From positions 248,001-312,000 of the forward strand of contig NZ_JBHUDI010000011.1 in assembly GCF_042678045.1 (NCBI RefSeq): DNA of 64,000 nucleotides. The letters run 5' to 3'. Positions 42,656 through 51,753 of this stretch are shown here, piece after piece (position 1 is the stretch's first letter; each line of letters starts with the position of its first letter). The stretch comes from Natrinema amylolyticus_A (lineage in GTDB: Archaea > Halobacteriota > Halobacteria > Halobacteriales > Natrialbaceae). The position numbers and the translations under genes were made by a program. A model generated the notes under the pieces. It did no database searches and was not told where the DNA came from. It saw only the letters and a program-made list of their open reading frames with translations.

Positions 42656-43351
42656 TCAGCGGCTTTCCTCCGCCGTTCCACGGCAGTTCTCGATCGTCTC
42701 CCCGATCGCCTCGAGGTACTCCGCTGGCTCGTAGCCGAGCCGGCCGATCCAGACGTCCTGATACGAGGGATGGAGAATCGGCACGAGATGAACGCCGAGC
42801 CGGTCACACCACACTGGCTCGAGCACGCTGTCGAGAAAGCCCTCGAGGTCTCGCCCCTCGGCTGCGAGCACGCTCGTCGTCGCGTGTTTGCCGGTCGCGA
42901 GCACGACCGTCGGCGCTACGTCATCGAGTTCGGTCAACAGGTGCGTCCGGCAGGTCGCTCGTTCCTCGTCGGTGGGCTCGCGGTTCGTGGTGGGATCGTC
43001 CGGATCGGCTGGAAAGCATTTCACCGCGTTCGTGTAGTAGGCATCGTCGTAGCCGATCCGCTCGAGCATGCGGCGGATGCGCCGGCCGGAGTGGCGCGAC
43101 GTGTAGGCCTTGCCGGTCCAGTTGCCGCCCCGCCAGCGCTCCGCGCTGGGGTTTCCGTAGCCCGGTGCCTCGCCGACGACCACGACGTCGGCGTCGCGGT
43201 CGCCGGTTCCCCACGAGATGCACTCGCGAGCGTCGGCGAGGGCGCGACAGCGCGCACAGTCGGCTGCGAGGACGTTGCGACTGGTCGGATAGGCGGGTTC
43301 GCCGGCCGTCGAGTCGGTGTTAGCGTCGGTGTCTGGGTCGGACGCAGGCAC
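42656..43351 (-). CDS. Uracil-DNA glycosylase-superfamily protein with Fe-S cysteines
   Basis: 231 residues. The UDG superfamily core is visible: VVVVGEAPGYGNP (motif A region), YYTNAVKCFPADPDD and the C-terminal VPILHPSYQDVW (motif B with His). Cysteines at 32, 35 and 44 (DCARCRALADARECISWG) and one or more later ones fit the 4Fe-4S site of family 4/5 enzymes. The region after the first motif (RWRGGNWTGKAYTSRHSGRR) differs from family 4's GxPFVGxAG, so substrate range may be altered. The N-terminal 25 residues are an acidic tail. Likely DNA base-excision repair. Confidence 0.85.
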   Translation of the reverse strand: MPASDPDTDANTDSTAGEPAYPTSRNVLAADCARCRALADARECISWGTGDRDADVVVVGEAPGYGNPSAERWRGGNWTGKAYTSRHSGRRIRRMLERIGYDDAYYTNAVKCFPADPDDPTTNREPTDEERATCRTHLLTELDDVAPTVVLATGKHATTSVLAAEGRDLEGFLDSVLEPVWCDRLGVHLVPILHPSYQDVWIGRLGYEPAEYLEAIGETIENCRGTAEESR

Positions 43352-43469
43352 ACTCGAGCGTCCGTTGCCGAGGCAGTAATTCGAGTCGGTTCGGTGTGAT
43401 CATAGTCGTGTGATCGCGTCGCACGCGAGGGGACAGGTTTACCTTAGCTGGGTGGCTACCTGCGTGCTA

Positions 43470-43700
43470 ATGACATCGATCGGTCCGGAACTGCTCGTGG
43501 AATCACTCTCGCTGATCGTCTATACCGTCGTCGCCGGCGCGTTGACGGTCGGCGGCATCCTCGTCGAACAGGCGAGTCTCCAGCATCTCGGTGCCGGCGA
43601 GGCGATGATCGCGCTGTGGCTGGCTGCCCTCGGCGGCGTCATGCTGTATGCGGGCGTGTACGGGCTCGGCTATCAGAAGGTCCTCGCGGAGTACGTCTAA
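43470..43700 (+). CDS. Small two-helix membrane protein
   Basis: 76 residues from ATG 43470; the in-frame 43410 start would add an unlikely segment. Two hydrophobic helices (SLSLIVYTVVAGALTVGGIL and MIALWLAALGGVMLYAGVY) are joined by EQASLQHLGAGEA. The GAGE segment and spacing resemble other small haloarchaeal membrane proteins. Function unknown. It is 100 nt upstream of ileS on the same strand. Confidence 0.7.
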   Translation: MTSIGPELLVESLSLIVYTVVAGALTVGGILVEQASLQHLGAGEAMIALWLAALGGVMLYAGVYGLGYQKVLAEYV

Positions 43701-43800
43701 GCGATCGCGACTCGATTTTGCGTACTGATACTGACCAGCGGAGCTCGGCGGAACCCGCAATATCGATTCCTCTTTACTGCCGGAGGCGATTAGGTCGGAT

Positions 43801-46800
43801 ATGAGCAGGTTCGGCGAGGTCGACGACCAGTACGACCCACACGAACTCGAGCAACGGGTCTTCGAGTACTGGGACGACGTCGACGCCTACGAGCAGACGG
43901 TCGAGCACCGATCGGACGGTGAGTCTTTCTTCTTCGTCGACGGCCCGCCGTACACGTCGGGGTCGGCGCACATGGGGACCACCTGGAACAAATCGCTGAA
44001 GGACGTCTACCTCCGCTACCTGCGGATGCAGGGGTACGACGTCACCGACCGCCCGGGCTACGACATGCACGGGCTCCCCATCGAGACCCGCGTCGAGGAG
44101 CGCCTGGGCTTCGAGAACAAGAAAGACATCGAGGAGTTCGGCGAGGAGAACTTCATCCAGGAGTGCAAAGACTACGCCAACGAGCAACTCGAGGGGCTGC
44201 AGTCTGACTTCCAGGACTTCGGCGTCTGGATGGACTGGGACAACCCCTACAAGACCCTCGAGCCGGAATACATGGAAGCGGCCTGGTGGGGCTTTTCGAA
44301 CGCCGCCGACCGGGGGCTCGTCGAGAAGGGCCACCGCTCGATCTCGCAGTGTCCACGCTGTGAGACCGCGATCGCGAACAACGAGGTCGAGTACGAGGAC
44401 GTCGAGGACCCCTCGATCTACGTCAAATTCGACCTCGAGGACCGCGAAGGTTCGATCGTCATCTGGACGACGACGCCGTGGACGATCCCCGCGAACACCT
44501 TCGTCGCCGTCGACGAGGAGGGCGACTACGTCGGCGTCCGCGCCGAAAAGGACGGCGAGGAGGAACTGCTGTACGTCGCCGAGGCCAAACACGAGGAGGT
44601 CCTGAAGGAGGGTCGCTACGACGATTACGAGATCGTCGAGGAGCTGACCGGCGAGGACCTGCTCGGCTGGTCCTACGAGCACCCGCTCGCCGAGGAGGTG
44701 CCGGACCACGTCGATGCCGAGGGCGTCTTCGAGATCTACGCCGCCGACTACGTCGACACGGACGGCGACGGCACCGGCCTCGTCCACTCCGCACCCGGCC
44801 ACGGTGAGGTCGACTTCGAGCGCGGCCGCGAACTCGGCTTCCCGATTTTCTGTCCAGTCGGCGGTGACGGCGTCTACACCGAGGAAGCCGGCAAGTACGA
44901 AGGCCAGTTCGTCAAGGATGCCGACGACGAAATCATGGCCGACCTCGAGGACAACGGCGCGCTGCTGGCCTCCGGTACCGTCCACCACAGCTACGGCCAC
45001 TGCTGGCGCTGTGACACGGGCATCCTCCAGATCGTCACCGACCAGTGGTTCATCACGGTCACCGACGTCAAGGACGAACTCCTCGACAATATCGAGGACA
45101 GCGAGTGGCACCCCGAGTGGGCTCGCGACAACCGCTTCCGTGACTTCGTCGAAGAAGCGCCGGACTGGAACGTCTCCCGGCAGCGCTACTGGGGCATCCC
45201 GCTGCCGGTCTGGACGCCCGAAGACCGGGATGACGATGAAGATATGATCGTCATCGGCACTCGCGAGGAACTCGCCGAGCGCGTCGATCAGGACATCGAT
45301 CCCGAAGCCGTCGACCTTCACAAGGACACGGTCGACGATCTCACCATCACCGAGGACGGCACCACCTACACCCGCGTGCCCGACGTGTTCGACGTCTGGC
45401 TCGACTCCTCGGTCGCATCCTGGGGCACGCTCGACTACCCCTCGGACGACAGCCGGTTCGACGAACTCTGGCCCGCCGACCTGATCCTCGAGGCTCACGA
45501 CCAGACACGTGGCTGGTTCTGGTCCCAGCTGGGGATGGGCACCGCCGCACTCGGCGAGAGTCCGTACACGGAGGTGCTGATGCACGGCCACGCGCTCATG
45601 CCCGACGGCCGCGCGATGAGCAAGTCCAAGGACATCCTGATCGATCCCCACGAGGCGATCGACCGCCACGGCCGGGACGTCATGCGGCTGTTCCTCCTCT
45701 CGAACAACCCACAGGGTGAGGACATGCGCTTCGACTGGGACGGGATGCAGACGATGGAGAACCACCTCCGGACGCTGTGGAACGTCTTCCGGTTCCCGCT
45801 GCCGTACATGCGCCTGGACGACTTCGATCCCCAGCAGACGACGCTGGACGAGGTCGACGACGCCCTCGAGCCCCTCGACGAGTGGGTACTCGCCCGGCTG
45901 CAGTCGACGAAAGCCGAGATGACCGCTCACTTCGAGGACTACCGCCAGGACAAGGCTGTCGACGAACTCCTCGAGTTCGTCGTCGAGGACGTCTCCCGGT
46001 TCTACGTTCAGGCGGTCCGCGAGCGGATGTGGGAGGAAGACGACAGCGCCTCCAAACAGGCTGCCTACGCGACGATCTATCGGGTGCTCCGCGAGAGCGT
46101 CGCCCTGCTTGCACCCTACGCGCCGTTCATCAGTGAGGAGATCTACGGCACCCTCACCGGCGAGGATGGATTCGACACCGTCCACATGGAAGACTGGCCC
46201 GACGTCGACGAGTACTGGGAGGACCAGCAACTCGAGGAAGACGTCTCCCTCCTCCGCGCCATCGAGGAGGCCGGCGCGAACGCCCGACAGCAGGCCGGCC
46301 GCAAACTCCGCTGGCCGGTCCCGCGGGTCGTCGTCGCCGCCGACGACGAGCGAGTCGTCGAGGCCGTCGAGCGCCACCCCGGACTGCTCGAGGAGCGGCT
46401 CAACGCCCGCGAGATCGAACTCGTCTCGCCCGACGAGCGCTGGGGCGAACTCCAGTACAGCGCCGAGGCGGACATGAGCGAACTCGGCCCGGCTTTCGGC
46501 GACCGCGCTGGCCAGGTCATGAACGCGCTCAACGAGGCCCGCATCGACGAGCCGAGCCTCGAGGCGCTCGAAGATGCCGTCGCGGACGTCCTCGAGGACG
46601 ACGAGGAGATCACTGACGAGATGGTCTCGTTCGTCACCCAGACGCCCGACGACATCGCCGGCACCGCGTTCGGCACCGACGGCGACGACCGTGGTGTCGC
46701 CTACGTCGACGCCTCGCTGACCGACGACATCGAGAGCGAGGGCTACGCCCGCGAGGTCATCCGTCGCGTTCAGGAGATGCGCAAGGATCTCGATCTCGAC

Positions 46801-47007
46801 GTCGAAGAGCGGATCGCGCTCGACCTCGCGATCGACGACGACCGCGTCGCCGACCTCGTCGCCGAGCGCGAGGATCTGATCAGCCAGGAGGTCCGTGCCG
46901 ACGAACGCCGCACGGTCGAGGACGGCCACCGCAAGGAGTGGGACGTCGACGGTGTGACGATGGAGATCGCGCTCGAGCCGCTGGCGACTGCGGAAGCGTC
47001 GGAATAG
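43801..47007 (+). CDS. ileS: Isoleucyl-tRNA synthetase
   Basis: 1068 residues, the archaeal/eukaryotic-type length. A class I synthetase that charges tRNA-Ile and edits Val. The HIGH-type motif is at residues 57-60 (SAHMGTTWNK) and the KMSKS-type motif is AMSKS at about 605-609. The editing domain (CP1) follows RSISQCPRCETAIANNEVEY with WTTTPWTIPANTFVAVDEEG, and the anticodon-binding and C-terminal zinc-containing regions follow residue 660. DVWLDSSVASWGTLDYP is also typical. The last 15 codons are duplicated 96 nt downstream. Confidence 0.97.
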   Translation: MSRFGEVDDQYDPHELEQRVFEYWDDVDAYEQTVEHRSDGESFFFVDGPPYTSGSAHMGTTWNKSLKDVYLRYLRMQGYDVTDRPGYDMHGLPIETRVEERLGFENKKDIEEFGEENFIQECKDYANEQLEGLQSDFQDFGVWMDWDNPYKTLEPEYMEAAWWGFSNAADRGLVEKGHRSISQCPRCETAIANNEVEYEDVEDPSIYVKFDLEDREGSIVIWTTTPWTIPANTFVAVDEEGDYVGVRAEKDGEEELLYVAEAKHEEVLKEGRYDDYEIVEELTGEDLLGWSYEHPLAEEVPDHVDAEGVFEIYAADYVDTDGDGTGLVHSAPGHGEVDFERGRELGFPIFCPVGGDGVYTEEAGKYEGQFVKDADDEIMADLEDNGALLASGTVHHSYGHCWRCDTGILQIVTDQWFITVTDVKDELLDNIEDSEWHPEWARDNRFRDFVEEAPDWNVSRQRYWGIPLPVWTPEDRDDDEDMIVIGTREELAERVDQDIDPEAVDLHKDTVDDLTITEDGTTYTRVPDVFDVWLDSSVASWGTLDYPSDDSRFDELWPADLILEAHDQTRGWFWSQLGMGTAALGESPYTEVLMHGHALMPDGRAMSKSKDILIDPHEAIDRHGRDVMRLFLLSNNPQGEDMRFDWDGMQTMENHLRTLWNVFRFPLPYMRLDDFDPQQTTLDEVDDALEPLDEWVLARLQSTKAEMTAHFEDYRQDKAVDELLEFVVEDVSRFYVQAVRERMWEEDDSASKQAAYATIYRVLRESVALLAPYAPFISEEIYGTLTGEDGFDTVHMEDWPDVDEYWEDQQLEEDVSLLRAIEEAGANARQQAGRKLRWPVPRVVVAADDERVVEAVERHPGLLEERLNAREIELVSPDERWGELQYSAEADMSELGPAFGDRAGQVMNALNEARIDEPSLEALEDAVADVLEDDEEITDEMVSFVTQTPDDIAGTAFGTDGDDRGVAYVDASLTDDIESEGYAREVIRRVQEMRKDLDLDVEERIALDLAIDDDRVADLVAEREDLISQEVRADERRTVEDGHRKEWDVDGVTMEIALEPLATAEASE

Positions 47008-47009
47008 GA

Positions 47010-47036
47010 CTGCCGAGCGAAGCGAGGCAGCTTTTT
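47010..47036 (+). terminator. Probable terminator after ileS
   Basis: CTGCC (47010-47014) pairs with GGCAG (47026-47030) and is followed by CTTTTT. It begins 3 nt after the ileS stop codon. Confidence 0.5.
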
Positions 47037-47102
47037 CGTCCAGATTTTTCGAGGAGTGGTGAGCGAGGTACGAGTGAACCCGACGAGAAAAAGGTGGATG
47101 CC

Positions 47103-47147
47103 GAGATCGCATTCGAGCCGCTGGCGACTGCGGAAGCGTCGGAGTAG
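47103..47147 (+). repeat. Duplicate of the last 45 nt of ileS
   Basis: GAGATCGC-ATTCGAG... through the TAG at 47145-47147 matches ileS 46963-47007 at 42 of 45 positions and would encode the same ending with Leu changed to Phe. A short frame precedes it (from about 46938) but there is no independent start. It is a partial duplication in the 47008-47348 intergenic region, which otherwise contains T-runs and no gene. Confidence 0.85.
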
Positions 47148-47348
47148 CTCTCGAGCAGTCCAACGCGGTTTTTGTCAGCACACGTTTCGAGGGCCACGAC
47201 GAGCAGTGCGTAGCCTTGCGAGGTTCCAGCGGTGATTGTGTCTGTTTCTGGCCGTTCAAAATGAGCTGAACGGTTCGCAAACGCGGGAAAACGGCCGCAA
47301 CGACGACTCCTCTATTTGGGACAGCGGGTCGCTGTCTCGAGTACAGCA

Positions 47349-47873
47349 ATGACTGGCAATCGACTCGAATACGCTGCAGTCGATCGTGAGACGGTCCGAC
47401 GGATCGGGAAACTGCTGCTTGTCACTCTGTCGCTGATACTGCTGTTGACGCTCGTCTCGTTCTTGCCCGGGATCGACCGACTGGTCCCGGGGTCGCCGAT
47501 CACGTTCCTCGCGGTCGTCAGCGCGATCGTGACGATCGCGACAGTTGCACTCCTCCTCTCGCTAGCCCCTGCGGTCGCGACGCTCGTTCACTCGGTGGTC
47601 CAGAGGCCAACACAGGTCGCCGAGGACGTCGCTGCTATCTCACAGCTGCTCGTCGTGTTCGTCGCGATGGTCATTGCCCACCGTGGACTGGCACCAGCGG
47701 TAGTGCCGCTGCTCGGGGAGATCGCTTGGGTGTACGATGTCGTGTTTTTCGCGCTCACGCTGCCCCCGCTCGCGATCCTTGCCGTCCGTGTGTACGTCTC
47801 ACTCGATCCCCTGGCTGACCTGCTGGCCGAGCGGGTGACGCGGTCGGCGACTGACGGCGAGGAGACGCAATAA
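47349..47873 (+). CDS. Membrane protein of unknown function
   Basis: 174 residues from ATG 47349, after TATTTGGGACAG. About four membrane segments: LLLVTLSLILLLTLVSFLPG, FLAVVSAIVTIATVALLLSL, LLVVFVAMVIAHRGLAPAVV, and VVFFALTLPPLAILAVRVYV. The N-terminus is charged (GNRLEYAAVDRETVRRIGK), and the C-terminus short and polar. No recognised family; it has the shape of a small multi-pass haloarchaeal membrane protein. Alone on its strand, between ileS and the surface protein. Confidence 0.7.
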   Translation: MTGNRLEYAAVDRETVRRIGKLLLVTLSLILLLTLVSFLPGIDRLVPGSPITFLAVVSAIVTIATVALLLSLAPAVATLVHSVVQRPTQVAEDVAAISQLLVVFVAMVIAHRGLAPAVVPLLGEIAWVYDVVFFALTLPPLAILAVRVYVSLDPLADLLAERVTRSATDGEETQ

Positions 47874-48050
47874 GGGTGAGAACGCGGCTTCGACGCTGTC
47901 CCGGATTTTCCCCGAGTACGGGGACTACCGGTCCGAGAAGCGGCGAATGCATGGAGACGGGAAACGAACACGAGCGGGAAAAATAACCGACATAACGTGA
48001 CAGTCACGGTGTCATAAACGTCTTGACTGCTGACTGACCAGCAATGGGTA

Positions 48051-50132
48051 GTGGCTGCTCGAGCCCCAACCGTCGCGTTCGTCGTCTTGCTCGTCTGTAG
48101 TCTGCCGGCCGGCGTCGGTGCCCTCGAACCGGCGCAGCCGGCGACACCTGCTGGGACCACCGCTCCCACCGGGGAACTGGTTGCGAGTCCCAGCGAACCG
48201 CTCGGCTCGGTCGGAGCGAGTACCGGCTCCAGAGACGTCTTCGACCGAACGACTGTCCTTCGCCATCGTCCCGCCGACACCGACGTGTTCGAGACGGAGA
48301 CGACGTTTCACGTCCCCGACGCCGTCACCCAGTTCGAGATCGAACTCCAGCAGGGTGCGAGCGTCGAATCGGTGACGGGCCTCGAGCGGACGAGCGAGCG
48401 GACCTACGAATGGACCGGCGCGACCGACGAGCCGACGATCCGCTACACGATGCCGGCCGACCGGCGAGGCGGGAGCTACGGGACACGGACGTCGGAGACG
48501 GGGTACACGTTCGTCGATACGGGCGACTGGGGGATCGTCCCGGTTCCCTCGCTCAACGTTTCCCTGCGACGGACCGACCCGGTCGGCATCGAGGAGACGG
48601 TGACCGTCGACGGCCCGGGCGCGACCGGCGGCGACATCGCGGTTTTCGGTCCGGTGACGACGCACGAGCGAGCGACCGACGGTGGAACGATCCGGCTGGT
48701 CGTCCCCGAGGCCGCACGGCTCGAGGAGTCGCCGGATGCGATCCTGACGGCGCTGGCGGACGCACGTGACCGCCTCGCGGTCGGGATGCGACGTGACGAG
48801 GTGGTCGTGATCGCAGCGCCTACCGAGGCCGACTGGGGGCCACGCGGGATCCAGTACGGCCGCGCCGACGCGTGGGTCGTCGCCGATGCCGAACTCGACG
48901 AGCCGAACCCGGCTTGGCTCCACGAGTACGTCCACGTCCGGCAGCGCTTCTCGAGTGCGGCGACGGACACCACACCGAAGACGGCGTGGCTCGTCGAAGC
49001 CCAGGCCGATTACTACGCGGGGCTGCTCGCATTCGAGCGCGGCGACACCGACTTCGGCGACTTCAGCGACCTCCTCGAGCGTGGCGAGCGCTCGCCCTAC
49101 GCCGATGGGGTGCTGGTCGATCGCTCGACGTGGAACGACGACCGCACTCACTACGTGAAGGGGGCGCTCGTCTACGGCGAACTCGACCGCCGACTGCGGC
49201 TCGCGACCGACGGTGATCGTACGCTCGCGGATGTCTTCCGCTCGCTGAACGCCCAGGAGGACCGGATCACCGAGGCCGACTTCCTGCGAACGCTCGAGGA
49301 GTACGGCGGGGTCGACGTTCGGGTTGCTGCCGAGCGGTACACGCGAACCGAGGCGACCCCGGAGATGTGGTCTCGGAGCCAGCAGTCGGCGGCCTTCGAG
49401 CAGCCGGTCGCGGCCTTCGAGTACGGGGTCGGCTCGGAGCCACTCGAGGTGGCAGGCCAGGAGTGGCCGCACTGGAACGCCTCGGGGACAGCTGGGACCG
49501 CCGGTGAATCTGGTGGCGTGATCGCGGTCCCGGCCGGTGAACCGGTGTCGCTGCCGGTCACGGTCGAGAACGTCGGCAGCCGGAACGGAACGTACGACGC
49601 GACGCTGCAGGTCGACGGCCGGCCAGTCGATGCTCGTCAGGGTCGACTCGCAGCCGGCGAGGAGGCACAGCACCGCCTCTCGTGGACCCCGGCTGAACCC
49701 GGCGAGTATGCGGTTCGTGTCGGCTCCGAGCGACTGACTGCCGTCGTTCGCTCGGCGGCGAGTGTGACCGTCACCGATCTACACGTTTCGGCCGAGCGCG
49801 TCGAGCCCGGCGAGCCGGTGACGGCGACCGCAACGGTCGAGGCCGCCGGCGAGCGGCCTGCTACAGCCGTCATCGCGTTCCGAACCGCCGAGGGTGTCGT
49901 CGCCGAGCGACCGGTGGCGCTCCGAGCCGGCGACTCGACGACGATCGAGGCTGAACTTCGATTCGACGACCCGGGCCGGTACCAGATCGCCGTCGGTGAC
50001 CGAACCACGACCGCACGCGTCGGCAGCGGGCCGACCGCGGCGCTCGAGACGGTGTCCGGCTTCGGGATTCCAGCGACGCTCGTCGCCGTTGCGATGCTCC
50101 TCATCGTTGCGATACGAGCGCGCCAGTACTGA
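48051..50132 (+). CDS. Secreted gluzincin-type (HExxH) surface protein with C-terminal anchor
   Basis: 693 residues from a GTG. A Sec signal (VAFVVLLVCSLPAGVGA) is followed by a beta-rich region, then the zinc-protease motif WLHEYVHVRQ (His291, Glu292, His295) and the third ligand Glu316 in TAWLVEAQADYYAG, as in the M1/glycyl-aminopeptidase clan. Residues about 480-660 hold two CARDB-like adhesion domains (PVSLPVTVENVGSRNGTYDA; PVTATATVEAAGERPATAVI). The last helix (IPATLVAVAMLLIVAIRARQ) anchors it. It is exported and membrane-attached, like PGF-CTERM proteins but without an exact PGF. The substrate is unknown; archaeal proteins of this kind are predicted surface proteases. Confidence 0.85.
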   Translation: MAARAPTVAFVVLLVCSLPAGVGALEPAQPATPAGTTAPTGELVASPSEPLGSVGASTGSRDVFDRTTVLRHRPADTDVFETETTFHVPDAVTQFEIELQQGASVESVTGLERTSERTYEWTGATDEPTIRYTMPADRRGGSYGTRTSETGYTFVDTGDWGIVPVPSLNVSLRRTDPVGIEETVTVDGPGATGGDIAVFGPVTTHERATDGGTIRLVVPEAARLEESPDAILTALADARDRLAVGMRRDEVVVIAAPTEADWGPRGIQYGRADAWVVADAELDEPNPAWLHEYVHVRQRFSSAATDTTPKTAWLVEAQADYYAGLLAFERGDTDFGDFSDLLERGERSPYADGVLVDRSTWNDDRTHYVKGALVYGELDRRLRLATDGDRTLADVFRSLNAQEDRITEADFLRTLEEYGGVDVRVAAERYTRTEATPEMWSRSQQSAAFEQPVAAFEYGVGSEPLEVAGQEWPHWNASGTAGTAGESGGVIAVPAGEPVSLPVTVENVGSRNGTYDATLQVDGRPVDARQGRLAAGEEAQHRLSWTPAEPGEYAVRVGSERLTAVVRSAASVTVTDLHVSAERVEPGEPVTATATVEAAGERPATAVIAFRTAEGVVAERPVALRAGDSTTIEAELRFDDPGRYQIAVGDRTTTARVGSGPTAALETVSGFGIPATLVAVAMLLIVAIRARQY

Positions 50133-50159
50133 CAGGTGGCTGTGGCTCCGTGTTCGTCG

Positions 50160-50699
50160 CTACTCGAGGTCGACGCGGAACCGACACGCGTCGGCCCCGT
50201 CGTCGACGCAGGCCGTCTCCGTGACGGTTGCGTCGCCGTCGAACGCGGCGACGACCCCCTCGAGAATCCCGTGGGCCATGCCACAGTAGGTGGTGTCGCG
50301 GTGAGTCTCGTAGGTGACGACCCCGTGATCGGACTCGAGACGGGAGGAAATCGCAGGCAGTGACGCGTCGTCGGTGGCGGTTTCGATGTCGTCGTAGACG
50401 CCCTCGAGTTCGCCGAGCAGGTCCGATACCGTCCAGTTGCGGCTGACGTGGGCGCTGAACGTCGAGAGCAGTTCGGGCGCGAGCGTTCGACCCACGTCGC
50501 GTTCGATCGCGCGCCTGTCCTGGGTAGCCATCCCCGACAGCGTCTCGAGGACGGCGTCGATCTCGGCGTCGTCGTAGTAGCTAACTGGGAGGTAGAGCGT
50601 CGGCTCGAGGCCGGCGCGGTCGACGATCGTGTCCCAGGTCTCGTCGTCGGTCCGGTCGACGACGTACTCCTTGAGGGTCTTGTGGACGATCCCGTGCAT
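50160..50699 (-). CDS. H-NOX (heme NO-binding)-like protein lacking the heme histidine
   Basis: 179 residues from ATG 50699; the family normally begins MHGIVHKTLKEYV, exactly as here. H-NOX proteins bind heme and sense NO or O2. The invariant proximal His102 is replaced by Tyr102 (LGELEGVYDDIETATD) and the Y-S-R motif reads Tyr130-Thr132-Arg134 (TYETHRDTTYCG). The C-terminus (TETACVDDGADACRFRVDLE) resembles the V4R/4-vinyl-reductase end. So a heme-free or Tyr-ligated variant is likely; the alignment is by eye. Cytosolic. No partner kinase is adjacent. Confidence 0.8.
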   Translation of the reverse strand: MHGIVHKTLKEYVVDRTDDETWDTIVDRAGLEPTLYLPVSYYDDAEIDAVLETLSGMATQDRRAIERDVGRTLAPELLSTFSAHVSRNWTVSDLLGELEGVYDDIETATDDASLPAISSRLESDHGVVTYETHRDTTYCGMAHGILEGVVAAFDGDATVTETACVDDGADACRFRVDLE

Positions 50700-50801
50700 T
50701 GATACGTTCGTGCAGGTGTCGGCGCAGTTCACACAGCCGACACCGCACCGTGCGAGACGCTAACGACTAGGCCACGTGTGGGCGAGTACTTAACCGTTTG
50801 C

Positions 50802-51659
50802 TTACAGGTACGACGCGAGCGCCGGTGCGACCGAGACAGTGCTGACGCCGCGCTCGATGGTGTCGGTGCCGTAGATCGCTTCGACGCCGGCCCGCGAGAG
50901 CTTCGTGACGGCGTTGCGAGCCAGCAGCGGGTGGACGCAGGTGACGTAGACTCGTCCGACCGAGCGCTCCCGGAGGACGCCGATGGCCTCACTCATCGTC
51001 GAGCCAGTCGCGATGATGTCGTCGACGACGACGACGTCGCGGTCGGTCACGTCGACGTCGCTCGGCGTAATCTCGACCTCGGTACCGGAGTGGCGAACCT
51101 TCTCGAAGTAGTCGGTCTCGCCTTCGCCGTAGGCCGCCTGGACTGTCTCGGCGAGGCCGATCGCGCCCGCGTCGGGCGAGAGGAAGACCGGATCCACGAG
51201 GTCGTCGGGCAGTGGCTCGGCCAGTCGGCCCGCGGCGTCGACGGCCGTCGCTGTCGGCTCGAAGAACTCACAGCTCGCTTCCTCGTGGGGGTTGACAGTC
51301 AGCACGCGATCCGCGCCCGTCGAAATCGCGCGGGCGACCGCGCGCACGGAGACGGGATGTCCTGGTTCGAACGCCGCGTCCTGCCGGCCGTAGCCCAGAT
51401 ACGGCAGGACGGTGACGACCTCGTCGACGCCGGCCTCGCGGACGGCGTCCTGGAGCTGGAGCACCTCGAGATGGGCGTCGCTCGAGACGGTCGAGGCGAC
51501 GATCACTGCCCGGTCGGGCTCGGCGTCGGCGACGCCGGGGGCGGCCGCGAGCAGTTCGCCGTCGGGAAACCGGTCGTACTCGACGGCGGCGAGCGGTTCC
51601 TCGAGTTCACGAGCGAGCGCTGCGGCGAGCGCTTGGGACGTGGATCCACTGACGATCAT
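50802..51659 (-). CDS. prs: Ribose-phosphate diphosphokinase (PRPP synthetase)
   Basis: 285 residues from ATG 51659, the archaeal short form; the frame is open upstream to 51791 but without similarity. It makes PRPP from ribose-5-phosphate and ATP. YDRFPDGELLA is the N-terminal signature, VLPYLGYGRQDAAFEPGHPV the flexible ATP loop, TVNPHEEASCEFFEP the catalytic His region, and VVVVDDIIATGSTMSEAIGV the PRPP-binding loop. It supplies upp, his and purine genes. Cytosolic, single gene. Confidence 0.96.
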   Translation of the reverse strand: MIVSGSTSQALAAALARELEEPLAAVEYDRFPDGELLAAAPGVADAEPDRAVIVASTVSSDAHLEVLQLQDAVREAGVDEVVTVLPYLGYGRQDAAFEPGHPVSVRAVARAISTGADRVLTVNPHEEASCEFFEPTATAVDAAGRLAEPLPDDLVDPVFLSPDAGAIGLAETVQAAYGEGETDYFEKVRHSGTEVEITPSDVDVTDRDVVVVDDIIATGSTMSEAIGVLRERSVGRVYVTCVHPLLARNAVTKLSRAGVEAIYGTDTIERGVSTVSVAPALASYL

Positions 51660-51753
51660 AGTCGGTGGCACACTCCGCGGGCTAAACCAGCTTTCGTTCT
51701 CGTCCGCGCTCGGCGCTCGAGCGTGCCGAATCCGTCGCGTCCGTGGCTGTCGG

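Noticed and set aside
43774..47349. A very long open frame antisense to ileS (over 1100 codons)
   Set aside because: GC-rich codon use of ileS leaves the opposite frame free of stops. The translated product has no domain or composition of a real haloarchaeal protein, while ileS is unmistakable.
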